A stretch of DNA of 64,000 nt. Source: Rhodococcus ruber (GTDB taxonomy: Bacteria; Actinomycetota; Actinomycetes; Mycobacteriales; Mycobacteriaceae). The stretch spans positions 186,001 through 250,000 of the forward strand of contig NZ_JAPWIJ010000010.1 of assembly GCF_027270735.1 (NCBI RefSeq), in the 5' to 3' direction. Shown here in pieces: positions 12,901-20,200 of the stretch; within the stretch, counting starts at the first letter, position 1, and every line of letters starts with the position of its first letter. The position numbers and the translations under genes were made by a program. The notes under the pieces are model-generated. The model had not been told where the DNA came from and ran no database searches. It worked only from the letters and a program-made list of their open reading frames with translations.

Positions 12901-15900
12901 CAAGCCGGCTGTGCGGCCCTCCGCATCGATCAATTGATAGAAGGCCGATGGAGTTTGGTTCAGCACCGTGACGCGCTCACGAACCAGCAGTTCGAGCATC
13001 GCTTCGGGTGAACGCGACGTGAAGTAGTCGACGACGATCACGCGGCCACCCGACAACAGCGGTGCCCATAGTTCCCACACCGAGAAATCGAATGCGAAAG
13101 AGTGGAACATCGTCCAGACATCGGAACTGTCGAAACCGAAGAGTTCCTGTGTGTTGTCGAGCAGTTGCTCGACGTTTCGATGCGACACCCGCACGCCCTT
13201 CGGCGTACCGGTCGACCCGGAAGTGTAGATGACGTAGGCCGTGTTGTCGGCGTGCAGCGTGGCCAACCGCTCGTCGTCGGTGATCGGAGACGAGTCACGC
13301 TCACTGTGTGCAGAATCGTCGATCAGTACGACAGATGGCGACGACAGGTCGAAACCATCTCGAATCTCCGAGTTCGTCAGCAATACAGCAGGTTTCGCGT
13401 CCGACATGATGAACTCGAGCCGCTCGGCCGGGTACGACGTATCTATCGGGAGGTAACCCGCACCGGAGCTCAGAACCGCCAACAACGCCACGACCAATTC
13501 GGCAGACCTCGGTAGCGCCACCGCTACGAGGGATTCCGGTCCAGCACCGGCGGCGACGAGTTCACGGGCCAATGCATTTGCGCGAGAAGAAAGCTCCAGG
13601 TACGACAACGAACTATCACCGAAGGTCACGGCTACAGCGTTCGGGGCAGACCGTACCTGAGCTTCGAAGCGCCCACCGATGCTGGACGCAGGAACCGTAG
13701 ATCCGGCCGGTCGAGTGCGGTCGAGGGCCCACGACCGCTCCTGGACGCCCAGAATCTCGATATTGCCCAGTGCCGTCGATGGCGCGTGTGTGATTGCAGC
13801 GAGCACCCGCAGGAACCGCTGCCCGAACAGCGCCATCGTCGACTCGTCGAACAGGTCGGCAGCGTAGGTCAGCGCCACCGTCAATCCGGACGGCCCCTCG
13901 GTCTTCGCAGCCGAATTCCACAGCGTCACCTGAAGATCGAACTTCGCAAGGTCGGCTTCGTAGTCGAGGGCCGCAACACGCAACCCAGGAATCTCCACGG
14001 ACGACTGCTCGAGGTTCTGGAACGTCAACATCACCTGGAACAGCGGATGCCGCGACTGCGATCGGGCCGGCGACAACACGTCGACCAGTCTCTCGAACGG
14101 CACGTCGGCGTGCGCGAATGCCGCGAGGTCGACCTCGCGTACCTCGCGCAGGAAATCCTCGAACGACTGCCGCGGGTCGAACGGGGTACGCAACACCAAC
14201 GTGTTCACGAACATGCCGATGACGTCGTCCAGCACGGCGTCGCCGCGTCCGGCTACCGGGGTACCGATTGTGATGTCTTCTGCTGCAGACAATTTGGCCA
14301 ACAGCACAGACAGCGCGGCGTGGACCACCATGAACGTCGTTGCATTGTGCGCCTGCGCCACGGCGTCGAGCGCCGCGGCGAGATCGGCATCGATCTCGAA
14401 TCTGTACGTACCGCCGCGGGTACTCGACACCGCAGGCCGCGGGCGGTCGGTGGGTAGGGCGAGCTGATCGGGAGCGTCACCCAACTGTGTGCGCCAGTAA
14501 CTCTCCTGCGCCGAGATCACCGAGTCCGGATCGTCCTCGCTACCGAGAACCGCGCGCTGCCAGAGAGTGAAGTCCGCGTACTGCACCTCGAGTGGAGCCC
14601 ACGCCGGAGCCTCGCCCGCGGTGCGCGCGAGATAGGCCGCCACCACGTCGCGGGTCAAGGGGCCCATCGAGAACCCATCGGCGGCAATGTGGTGGACGAC
14701 GAAGGCCAGCACGTGCTCGGTGGCCGAGAGCTCCAAAAGCAGTGCACGCACGGGCAGTCGCGCCGACAGCTCGAACGGCCGGAGCGCAAACTCGAGCAAC
14801 GTTGCAGGCACGTCCGCAGCGGACACCGCAGCCGTCTCCAGTTCCATTGTCTCGACGCCGGATTCGAGAACCTGCTGATAGCCGACACCCTCGTGATCGG
14901 GGTATACGGTCCGCAAGGATTCGTGTCTGTCCAGAAGGTCCGACACAGCCGCACGCAGTGCCGTCGTGTCGAGCTCACCCGAGAGGGTGATGGCAACCGG
15001 GATATTGTTGACAGCCGAATCGGGCTCGAAGCGGTTGAGGAACCACATGCGCTGCTGCGCGAGGGACAACGGAATTCGCTCGGGTCGCGGCTGCGCAACC
15101 AACGGAGCGCGTACCCCGGCACCGTCGGCCGCATCCACCAGAATCGCAAGCTCCGCCACGGTAGGCGCGTCGAAGAACGAGCGCACGTCCACGGTCACAC
15201 CGCGCTCGGCGTTGACGCGAGCAATGACCCGGGTCGCGTTGAGCGAATTTCCGCCGAGCGTGAAGAAGTCGTCGTCTACGCCGATCCGATCCATTCCGAG
15301 AACTGTTCCGAAGATTGCGGCAAGGGCGATCTCGGTCTCGGTTTCCGGGGCCCGGTACTCGCGTACGAGAGATGAGAAATCGGGTGCGGGCAGAGCCCGT
15401 CGATCCAACTTGCCGCTGGAGTTCAGCGGGAATTCGTCGAGGACGACGAACAGGGACGGCACCATGTAATCCGGCATCCGGCGACGCACTGCATCGGCGA
15501 GTTCGGCGTGATCGATGCCGGCGTTCGTACCGACTACGTAGCCGACGAGATGCTCACCGAGCTGTGGCTGCGCCTCGTCCGAGTGCACCACCACCGCAGC
15601 TTGAGTCACCTCCGGCTCGGCCAGCAGAGCGGATTCGATCTCGCCGAGCTCGATGCGCAGGCCGCGCAGCTTGACCTGGAAGTCGGTTCGGCCGATGTAT
15701 TCGATCAGTCCATCTGCTCGCCGGCGTACCAGGTCACCCGTGCGATACATGCGATCGCCCGGTTGCCCGTACGGGTCGGCAACGAAGCGGTCCGACGTGA
15801 GATCCGTTCGACCGAGATATCCGCGGGCCAACTGAACGCCCGCCAGATACAGTTCACCCTCGATACCGCGGGGCGATCGCCGCAGCGCCTCGTCGAGCAC

Positions 15901-17223
15901 GTACAACTCGGTGTCGTCGACGGCTGCTCCGATGGGTACGGACGTCTCCTCGACACTGCCGGTCTCGTAATAGGTGACGTCGACGGCAGCCTCGGTCGGT
16001 CCGTACAGGTTGTGCAGTGCTGCGCCCGAGATGCGGTGAAACGCATTGACTGTGCGCGCAGGCAGTGCCTCGCCGGAGGCAAACACCATCCGAAGTGAAT
16101 TCTGTTGTGCGGCAGCCGGCTCGGCAACGTACACGGACAGCATGGACGGCACGAAATGCGCTACCGTCACCGCGCGCTCGGTGATGATCCGGGACAAATA
16201 GGCCGGATCCCGGTGACCTTCCGGTTCCGCGATCACCAGAGTCGCGCCGATCTGCAACGGCCAGAAGAATTCCCACACCGACACGTCGAACGTGAAGGGC
16301 GTCTTCTGCAGCACCACGTCCTCGCCGGTCATCGAATAGGCACGCTGTCGCCAGGAGATGTTGGCGACGATCGCGCGATGAGACACCGCGACGCCCTTCG
16401 GTCGACCGGTGGAGCCCGAGGTGAAGATGACGTAGGCCAGGTCGTCCTGCGCCAGAACGCCGATGCGATCGGCGTCGGTAAGTCGTCCGTCAGCCCGTGC
16501 CGACACGTCCAGATCGTCGATCAGCACCGTCGATGTTCCATCAGGCAACTCGGGACGGTCCGCGGTGGTCGTCAGCACGAGGACGGGTCGCGCGATGTCC
16601 AGAACGTAACCGAGGCGGTCCACTGGATGATCGGGGTCGAGCGGCACGTATGCGCCTCCGGCCGCAGAAATGGCGTACATGCCGAGCAGTAGCTCGAACG
16701 AACGACGCACCGACAGTCCGACACGCGCGTCCGGGCCGACGCCGTTCGCCACCAGATGGCGCGCAAGCTGACCGACCTTCGAGGCGAACTGCGCATAGGT
16801 GAGGGCGTCGTCACCGAACATCAGAGCTACGGCGTCAGGCGTGCGTTCGGCTTGATCGGCAAAAAGCGAATACAGCGTGTCCGCGTCGGGCCGAGCCACA
16901 TCGGACGCCGAATCGGTCTCCCCGAGAACCGACACGGCGTCCGAGACGAGCAGCGACACAACCGCATCGAGTCCGCCGTCGCTGGATTCGATAAGGCCGG
17001 GGACGGTGTTGGACAGCACCACCGGAATCAGGGCATCGGGTCCGAGAACGCCCCCCATCGCGGCATCGAGGGTGGTGATCTCGGCGTCGAGACGTGAATA
17101 CGTCAGCTCGGTCGTGAGGTGCGTCAGAGCCACCCTGTCGGGATCCACCGCAGCCACGCTCCGAACCAACCGCGGCAGGTCCTCGATCGTCAGAGACTCA
17201 TCGCCGCGACGTCCTACCGACAT
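1..17223 (-). CDS. Non-ribosomal peptide synthetase, downstream subunit (partial, C-terminus beyond window)
   Basis: 5741 codons are visible without a stop; the frame runs off base 1. The ATG at 17223 has AGGAGG nine bases upstream. Domains in order (approximate residues): degenerate A-like head 1-100; A7 115-610; T7 640-700; C8-A8-T8 (HHxxxDG near 845, A-core near 1333, T serine near 1728); C9-A9-T9 (1917, 2405, 2783); C10-A10-T10 (2968, 3458, 3845); C11-A11-T11 (4033, 4518, 4905); E11 (HHLVADG near 5093); C12 begins near 5450 (HHVLLDG near 5590). It lacks its own C domain for module 7, which sits at the end of the gene upstream. Pocket codes predict Ser, Thr, unknown, unknown, Ser, the last epimerised to D-Ser. 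The protein is cytosolic and needs a PPTase for its carrier domains. No thioesterase is visible because the 3' end is outside. The pair is clearly NRPS; the product is unknown to me. Confidence 0.96.
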   Translation of the reverse strand, partial: MSVGRRGDESLTIEDLPRLVRSVAAVDPDRVALTHLTTELTYSRLDAEITTLDAAMGGVLGPDALIPVVLSNTVPGLIESSDGGLDAVVSLLVSDAVSVLGETDSASDVARPDADTLYSLFADQAERTPDAVALMFGDDALTYAQFASKVGQLARHLVANGVGPDARVGLSVRRSFELLLGMYAISAAGGAYVPLDPDHPVDRLGYVLDIARPVLVLTTTADRPELPDGTSTVLIDDLDVSARADGRLTDADRIGVLAQDDLAYVIFTSGSTGRPKGVAVSHRAIVANISWRQRAYSMTGEDVVLQKTPFTFDVSVWEFFWPLQIGATLVIAEPEGHRDPAYLSRIITERAVTVAHFVPSMLSVYVAEPAAAQQNSLRMVFASGEALPARTVNAFHRISGAALHNLYGPTEAAVDVTYYETGSVEETSVPIGAAVDDTELYVLDEALRRSPRGIEGELYLAGVQLARGYLGRTDLTSDRFVADPYGQPGDRMYRTGDLVRRRADGLIEYIGRTDFQVKLRGLRIELGEIESALLAEPEVTQAAVVVHSDEAQPQLGEHLVGYVVGTNAGIDHAELADAVRRRMPDYMVPSLFVVLDEFPLNSSGKLDRRALPAPDFSSLVREYRAPETETEIALAAIFGTVLGMDRIGVDDDFFTLGGNSLNATRVIARVNAERGVTVDVRSFFDAPTVAELAILVDAADGAGVRAPLVAQPRPERIPLSLAQQRMWFLNRFEPDSAVNNIPVAITLSGELDTTALRAAVSDLLDRHESLRTVYPDHEGVGYQQVLESGVETMELETAAVSAADVPATLLEFALRPFELSARLPVRALLLELSATEHVLAFVVHHIAADGFSMGPLTRDVVAAYLARTAGEAPAWAPLEVQYADFTLWQRAVLGSEDDPDSVISAQESYWRTQLGDAPDQLALPTDRPRPAVSSTRGGTYRFEIDADLAAALDAVAQAHNATTFMVVHAALSVLLAKLSAAEDITIGTPVAGRGDAVLDDVIGMFVNTLVLRTPFDPRQSFEDFLREVREVDLAAFAHADVPFERLVDVLSPARSQSRHPLFQVMLTFQNLEQSSVEIPGLRVAALDYEADLAKFDLQVTLWNSAAKTEGPSGLTVALTYAADLFDESTMALFGQRFLRVLAAITHAPSTALGNIEILGVQERSWALDRTRPAGSTVPASSIGGRFEAQVRSAPNAVAVTFGDSSLSYLELSSRANALARELVAAGAGPESLVAVALPRSAELVVALLAVLSSGAGYLPIDTSYPAERLEFIMSDAKPAVLLTNSEIRDGFDLSSPSVVLIDDSAHSERDSSPITDDERLATLHADNTAYVIYTSGSTGTPKGVRVSHRNVEQLLDNTQELFGFDSSDVWTMFHSFAFDFSVWELWAPLLSGGRVIVVDYFTSRSPEAMLELLVRERVTVLNQTPSAFYQLIDAEGRTAGLAHEKYLRYVIFGGEALDLAQLGRWYERHSDAPTLVNMYGITETTVHVSFLRLDAESAREATASRVGDAIPGLGVFVLDSRLRPVPAGVVGEMYVSGEQLALGYLERPDLSAVRFVAHPYGAAGKRIYRTGDLARLTASGNLEYVGRSDSQVQLRGFRIELGEVEAALERHDAVSRAVVQVRNDDRFGDRLIGYVVPFSGVDVDPEQLSSFVGRFLTDYMVPDVIVVLAELPLTQNGKLDRRALPEPTFVTRAFRAPSTPVEEIVARVFGDVLGIDRVGVDDDFFSLGGNSLVATQVVSRLSSELGTTVAVRTLFEASSVAAMAARVDSHVGSGISHPLVPQERPELVPLSLAQQRMWFLNRFEPESAVNNIPVAIRLSGALDIGALTAAVSDVLERHESLRTVYPSSDGIGHQVVRPTESVVPDLEPAVSSPDRVLADVVEFASAGFDVTAAVPLRARLFHVSDGEYVLVFVVHHISADGWSMGPLTRDVMTAYVARAAGEHPSWTALDVQYIDFALWQRSALGEEDDPESPISAQASYWRETLADLPAELSLPMDRARPAVQSYAGGRFSFEIDADVHSGLRDLARASNSTLFMVLHTALAVFLARMSTSEDIAIGTAVAGRGDAALDDVIGMFVNTLVLRTTIDSGQGFDELLSHVRDVDLAAFGHSDIPFERLVDLLDPERSTARHPLFQVAIALENLPPSEFTLPGLTVSGLDFDVDTAKFDLSLTLHEKADGAGLSASFLYARDLFDEKTVSTFARRFGWLLAAVVAAPSSPVGDLPILYDDEYDRLTHVHGDDVLAGGTMAEIFAAGAALDPEAIAIRYRGRSVSYAELDATSSQLARVLIERGAGPEAVVALGFQRSYEMVLAVWAVAKSGAAHMPIDPTYPQDRIGHMVSDSRAVLGLTVRAHLSAVSGAADELEWLSIDDDAVVADVRTRSTNPVVDADRLRPSTFQNPAYLIYTSGSTGKPKGVVVTHAGLGGVLDAATDLYHLSSTSKFLHICSPNFDPSVLEWMAAFSVGATLVIVPADVLGGTELSELLKSERVSHTIITPAVLGTMDPTSIDSLKVVSVGGDVTTPDLLARWAPGRRYFNGYGPTETTIISSFAELTPGEPVTIGRAIHGMSELILDSRLNPVPTGVAGELYLAGGALARGYLGRPALTAERFVANPYSTDGSRMYRTGDVVRWTDDLQLQFVGRSDFQVKVRGFRIELGEIDSALTADPGVEFAVTLGHELPSGVTTLVSYVLPTHGAAVDVDELTSFLGKSLPAYMIPSSIIVLDAVPLTPVGKLDRAALPEPVFEAREFRTPTTAVEEIVAGVFADVLNIDRAGLDDDFFSLGGNSLVATQVVSRLGVALDTVVPVRVLFEYSTVAALAVHLESVAGSGSRAALVAGSRPERPPLSLAQQRYWFLNQFDTSSAVDNIPFAVRLSGTLDVSALQAAVFDVLARHESLRTRYPNSPQGPYQQVLTPSDVGLDLNPRTVDEADIVDAVGELFLRGFDVTADVPVDARLFQVRETEHVLAFVVHHVSSDGASMGPLAVDVMTAYSARAAGSMPDWAPLPVQYVDYSLWQRTVLGSDSDPSSVAAQQVEFWKRSLADLPDQLVLPTDRPRPASQSFRGEAVRFTVSAEVHRALADIARSHNATLFMVVHSAFAVFLSRMAGTDDIAIGSPIAGRGESALDPMIGMFVNTLVFRSTVDPAMTFDAMVTQSRERDLAAFAHADIPFERLVEVLNPVRSTARNPLFQVGLSFQNLADSTFELPGLTVSAVETESTLAKTDLQLSVSDKYEADGTPGVLDAEFSFATDLFDRSTIEQFVRRFVSVLDAVATESGVVVGDLDLLDESERTKILRTWNATDHDVDTEQTLVSLFDAQVAAHPDSVVLTWAGESLSYSEFDGRVNRLARVLIDAGVGPQVPVALALTRSVELLVAMYAVSKAGGVYVPIDPSRPSDRVHHILEAAAPLVILSAHRDAFEASGDVPIILVDGDLPTEVSAAPVTNAERIAPLRAANTAYVIFTSGSTGEPKGVAVSHGAIVNQMLWQREHYGIGSEDVVLLKTAATFDLSVWEFWVAPISGGSIAIAEADRHRDADYLVDLMRTESVTTLHTVPSMLDSLIVASAGELPPSLRRILAIGEALPVATAERARRSSVARLDNLYGPTEAAVSVTSHEVAGTSVGSVSIGSPEWNTQVYVLDARLAPVPPGVAGELYLAGVQLAEGYFGRTDLTAERFVANPHSVVGGRMYRTGDLVRWAPNGELDYVGRTDFQVKIRGFRIELGDIDTALASLDEVRDVAVVATKDDRLGDRLVAYIVPSGADVVDADGLRDALSTRLPSYMVPSAFVILDALPLNANGKLDRKALPQVQFEVTEFRAPTNSVEEAVAGVFADVLGIDRVGLDDDFFALGGNSLIATQVVSRIGAALDTQVPVRAIFESSTVFGLARAVESKVGTGARRALTPRSRPESLPLSMAQQRMWFLSQFDPASAANNIPAAIRLTGTLDVDALATAVTDVVTRHEILRTVYPESDGNGRQLVLGPADSGIAAEIVQVDASEVSDTLRGIMSEGFDVTRAVPVRIRILEVSTTEHVLAFVAHHIAADGFSMGPLTRDIMVAYAARTAGESPQWSPLPVQYADYTLWQREVLGTEHDPESVLAQQVTYWQSVLAGAPAHLDLATDRPRPAVASYRGGAYNFSLSSTLHADVGRVARENNATVFMVTHTALAILLSSMAGVDDVTIGTPVAGRGDSNLDDLIGMFVNTLALRTSVNAGTTLREQLALVREADLGAFGNADVPFERLVDVLAPERSQSRHPIFQVMLTFQNLEQQALTMPGLTVEGIELGVTTAKFDLQVTLWEQFDDAGKPDGIDVQFDYATDLFDESTMAGLARRFVRVLDALTGDPHRVVGDVDILDTGERTRVLEEWNATDHEVDSASTLVSLFEARAASVPDRTALSFADESVTYGDFSRRVNSLARLLIAEGVGPETVVAVAMRRSVDMLVGIYAVITAGGAYVPIDPDQPADRIGYILAIAAPVAVLTTGSESLDASVPHISIDTVDIADFGAGPVTDDERTAALRPSDTAYVIFTSGSTGRPKGVAVSHEAIVNRLVWMQSEYLLGDTDVVLQKTPVTFDVSVWELFWPLQIGAELAIAKPDGHRDPSYLVDVIRRRGVTVAHFVPSLLAVFAGADGVSECTSLRMLFASGEALPASVASSLRSTLPVVSLHNLYGPTEAAVDVTYHEVTAADINSVPIGAPVWNTRVTVLDARLRPVPVGVPGELYLAGVQLARGYLGRPDLSADRFVANPYGGNGSRMYRTGDLVRWNANGELDYLGRTDFQVKLRGLRIELGEIEAALTSDSAVGQAVVLVRQTPSAGEILVGYVVPATGATIDASAVTATVAAAVPEYMVPADLIVLDGLPLGPNGKLDRRALPDPQFGSSAEFRTASSDTERLIAEVFADVLGLDSVGVDDSFFALGGDSIVSIQLVSRAKARGILFGPRDVFERKTVAGLAEVAVTIGEGADALVLEELDGGGVGWMPLPPFGEALTQRGGGWSRFHQAVTLELPVGIDRAGIDATLGAVIDHHDILRSTLVRDDRGWGLDVSDPGTVEVDGLIFAGETDTAAQTFETAVDSLDPDAGRMLAFVWIDRRDGVPGTLSIVAHHLVADGVSWRILVPDLVSAWAQISSGATPVLPAVGTSMRRWTHALRDESVTEARLTELPRWRQVAETPDPLLGDRPFDPAIDVVDTIERVDAGLTAEVTRTLLTTVPEIYRGGVADGLLAALALAVSALRAEQGLVAPMTLVQLEGHGREEAVVPGADLGRTVGWFTSLFPTRLDLTGIDVADALAGGPAIGAAVKAVKEQMLSVPDRGMGWGMLRYLNADTAVELAELGTGQISFNYLGRVGTGEVSEDVKSLGWLPTADSGELSARGDADMAANKTIDINAIVLDTENGAELSASFAFPRGAVESTTVERLAQLWAQALNSLAAHAATPAAGGLTPSDLPLVSVTQSDIEGFERRYPTVTDVWSLSPLQQGLLFHALFADASIDVYTMQVVLELGGDVDGERLHSAARALLDRHDNFRTSFATTADGESVQIVHRQVELPWATLDVTHLDGAERDAVVADALAEDQRRHFDVAVAPLLRFLLIRLTPTSYTLAMTNHHVLLDGWSLPLMMKELLYLYAVRSDTASMPRVRPYRSFLAWLDQQDESISHQAWADALDGVEEPTLIAPQHHGREISSRSAEARAHLDVETTAALVELGSRLGVTVNTLVQAAYGLLLSRMTGSDDVLFGATVSGRPAGLAGVESMIGLFIN
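1000..5529 (-). other. NRPS module 11: C - A(Ser) - T - E, giving D-serine
   Basis: C11 has HHIAADGFS near 5125. The A core FDVSVWELF, VAHFVPSL, LFASGEA and NLYGPTEAAVDV gives D-V-W-H-F-S-L-V-D-K, serine. The T motif is FFALGGDSIVSIQL near 2508; GGDSI instead of GGNSL is typical of carriers paired with an E domain. The E domain carries HHLVADGVSWR near 1945 and later ISFNYLGRV. This is the only epimerase in the visible assembly line. Confidence 0.9.
5530..8709 (-). other. NRPS module 10: C - A - T, same pocket as module 6
   Basis: C10 has a variant HHVSSDGAS near 8320. The A core FDLSVWEFW, TLHTVPSM, ILAIGEA and NLYGPTEAAVSV gives D-L-W-H-L-I-L-V-S-K, identical to module 6. T motif FFALGGNSL lies near 5690. 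Confidence 0.85.
8710..11879 (-). other. NRPS module 9: C - A - T, divergent A domain, substrate Z (unassigned)
   Basis: C9 has HHISADGWS near 11475. The A core is of another lineage: FDPSVLEWM, TIITPAVL, VVSVGGDV and NGYGPTETTII, giving D-P-L-I-V-V-G-I-I-K. The flanking C and T domains look like those of neighbouring modules. The pocket is mostly non-polar, so a hydrophobic substrate is likely. Confidence 0.82.
11880..15089 (-). other. NRPS module 8: C - A(Thr) - T
   Basis: C8 has HHIAADGFS near 14690. The A core FDFSVWELW, VLNQTPSAF, VIFGGEA and NMYGITETTVHV gives D-F-W-N-I-G-M-V-H-K, a threonine code. T motif FFSLGGNSL lies near 12040. Confidence 0.92.
15090..16923 (-). other. NRPS module 7 A(Ser) - T, on the downstream subunit
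   Basis: The A core FDVSVWEFF, VAHFVPSM, VFASGEA and NLYGPTEAAVDV gives D-V-W-H-F-S-L-V-D-K, a serine code. T motif FFTLGGNSL lies near 15250. Confidence 0.91.
16924..17181 (-). other. N-terminal A-like docking head of the downstream NRPS
   Basis: Residues 15-100 begin DLPRLV and contain PDRVALTH, LTYSRLD and NTVPGLIE. They precede a second, complete A-domain start (TLYSLFADQAERTPDAVAL near residue 116). It therefore duplicates the opening of an A domain without the catalytic core, and it parallels the tail of the upstream subunit. Confidence 0.6.
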
Positions 17224-17276
17224 CTATCCATTCCTCCTGATCGATCTACGTGCACAACCGGCGTGGTCGGTTCTCG
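17224..17276 (-). promoter_or_regulatory. Inter-subunit gap with strong ribosome binding site
   Basis: 53 bp between the TGA of the upstream NRPS and the ATG of the downstream one. AGGAGG occupies 17233..17238 (minus strand), nine bases before the ATG. I see no hairpin or promoter, so co-transcription is likely. Confidence 0.7.
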
Positions 17277-20200
17277 TCACGATGACGCGATCACCGACTC
17301 CGCTCTCTCGATCAACGATGCCAGAGCGGCAGCAAGACCATCCGCACCGAGGGTGGGCAACACTCCGGGAACCAATCCCGACAGCGTCACCGTGACGAGC
17401 GCCTGCGGCTTCATCGCAGCACCCATCGTTGCCGCCATCTGCGTCAACTTCTCGCTCATCGCGCCGAAGCCGACCTGTGTGTCCTCGTGCTCGAACGCAA
17501 CTGCATCCGGTGCTATCGCCGCGGCCTTCGCGAGCAATTCAGGAAGGTCGTCGACGGTCTTCGGCCTGGCTTTCGGCTCGAGCTCTGCCTTCTCCTCGTC
17601 GGAGAGAATGTCGATCGATCGAAGCACCACCCGCGGATCGGACGCGACGGCCTCGAGAATCTTCACGAAACGACCGGCGAACGCAGCGATGGTCGACTCG
17701 GTGAATATCGAGGTGGCATAGGTGAAGGTGGTCTCGATCTCGGTGAGAGAGCCGGAATCGTCGAACGCCTCCACCGCGGTCAGCTGAAGATCGAACTTCG
17801 CCTGGTCCTCACCTGCCGGTAGTGCTTCCACCTGCAGACCTGGTAGTTCGAAGACTCCGGTCGTGTGATTCTGGAACGTCAGCATCGCCTGGAACAGCGG
17901 CGTGTACGCACTCGATCGTGCGCGCCCGAGCGCGTCCACCAGTCGCTCGAACGGAACGTCGGCATGTGCGAACGCGGCGAGATCCTTCTCCTTCGCTTGG
18001 TCGAGCAGGTCGACGAACGTGCTGTTCGGGTCGACCCGAGTGCGCAACACCAGAGTGTTGACGAACATGCCGACCAGATCGTCCAGCTTCTCCTCACCTC
18101 GCCCAGCGCTCGGTGTACCGATACTGATGTCGGACGAATTGCTCAGCCGCGCGAGCAGAACAGCGAACGCTGTGTGTACCACCATGAAGGTCGTCGCTGC
18201 ATGTTCACGGGCTATGCGTTCTATTGCCTGCGCTGTCTCGCCACCTATCGCGAACCGATACGACGCACCCTGCATCGTCGGCCGAGCCGGACGCGGCCTG
18301 TCGAGTGGGAGAGCCAGCAACTCCGGCGCGCCGGCCAGTTCGTCCGTCCAGTAGGAGAGCTGTCGAGACAGCACGCTCTGCGGGTCGTCCTCGCTTCCGA
18401 GAACCTCACGCTGCCACAGCGCGAAGTCCGCGTACTGGACCTCGAGCGGAGCCCAGGCAGGCAACTCCCCCGCAGTCCGCGCGGTGTACGCCACCATCAC
18501 GTCTCGGATCAGCGGTCCCATCGAGAATCCGTCAGCCGAGATGTGGTGCGCCACCACGGCCAGAATGTGCTGACCGTCGCCGACGTCGAGCAGCGCAGCA
18601 CGTACTGGTACCTGTGCCGTCACGTCGAAACCGGTCCCCAGAACCTCGGTCAACCGTGAGACGACCTTGTCCGGTGCCACCGCCTCCGGTGTCAGATCCA
18701 CCGCCACGTCGGGCACTTCGCCGACCAGCTGCACGGGTCCGTCGGTACCGTCCGGGTACCGAGTCCGCAGAATCTCGTGTCGTCCCACCACATCGTCGAA
18801 TGCTGCCCGTAGAGAATCGACGTCGAGTTCGCCCGTCAAACGAACTGCGACGGGAATGTTGTATGCCGACGATGCCGGATCCAGCCGGTTGATGGTCCAC
18901 ATACGTTCCTGCGCAACGGACAGTGGGAGTACCTCCGGCCGTTCGAGCGCAGTCAACTCACGGCGAGCGCCGCCGCCGACGAGCGGTGCGATGTGTCCGG
19001 CAAGGCCTTCGACCGTCGAAGCAGTGAACACTGCACGTACCGGAATCCGAGCATCGAGCGCCTGTCCGAGTCGCGATACCAGCTGCGTCGCGACAAGCGA
19101 ATTACCGCCGAGCGCGAAGAAGTCGTCATCGAGGCCGACCCGTTCGAGACCGAGAAGAGTCTCCACCGTGCGAGCCACGATCTCTTCGACAGGAGTGACC
19201 GGAGCACGGAACTCGGCGGCCTCGAACTGCGGTTTCGGCAGTGCTCGTCGGTCGAGCTTGCCGTTGGAGTTCAGGGGCAGACTATCGAGCACGATGAACG
19301 TCGCCGGAACCATGTACGACGGAACAGACTGTGTCAGAGCCTCTTCCACAGTCCGTACGTCGACGGTGGCGTCGCCCTGTCCGACCACGTATGCAACGAG
19401 CTGGTCACCGAGGTGGGCATCGCCGTGCACGATCACCGCGGTGTCGGCGATCGCCGACTGGTTTCTCAGTGCCGATTCGATCTCACCGAGTTCGATTCGG
19501 AATCCGCGGATTTTCACCTGGAAGTCGGCACGTTCGACGTACTCGATTCGTGCTGCCCCGGTGCCGCTGTCGGCAACGCGCCATCGCACCAGGTCCCCGG
19601 TTCGGTACAACCGAGCTCCGGCTGCGCCGAACGGGTTGGCGACGAACCGTTCGGCGGTCAGATCGGCGCGACCGAAATACCCTCGGGCCAGTTGCTCGCC
19701 GGCCAGATAGAGCTCACCCGTTATCCCCGCGGGCACCGGATGGAGCCGGGAGTCCAACACGAACACCTGGGTGTTGGCCTCCGGAACACCGATCGGGACC
19801 ACGACCGTATCGGCATCGGTGACAGCGTGCGCTGTCACGGACACGGCAGCTTCGGTCGGTCCGTAGAGGTTGTGCAGCTCTACGTCGCCGTTGGCGCGAC
19901 GGAAATCCTGCGCTACCGCTGCGGGCAGCGCTTCGCCGATCGCCAGTACCCGACGCAGCGTCGGTGCCAACGGCCCTGCGCTGACCGTCGTCAGCATGGA
20001 CAGCATCGACGGCACGAGATGCAGCGTGGTCACGGCCCTGTCGCGGACCAACGCGAGCAGGTATTCGGGATCGCGATGTCCGTCGGCCGCCGCTATCACA
20101 ATGCGTCCACCGGAGGTGAGCTGCGACCAGAACTCCCAGACCGAGAGGTCGAACGACGCGGCGGTTTTGAGCAGTGACGAATCGGATTCGTTCAGCTGGT

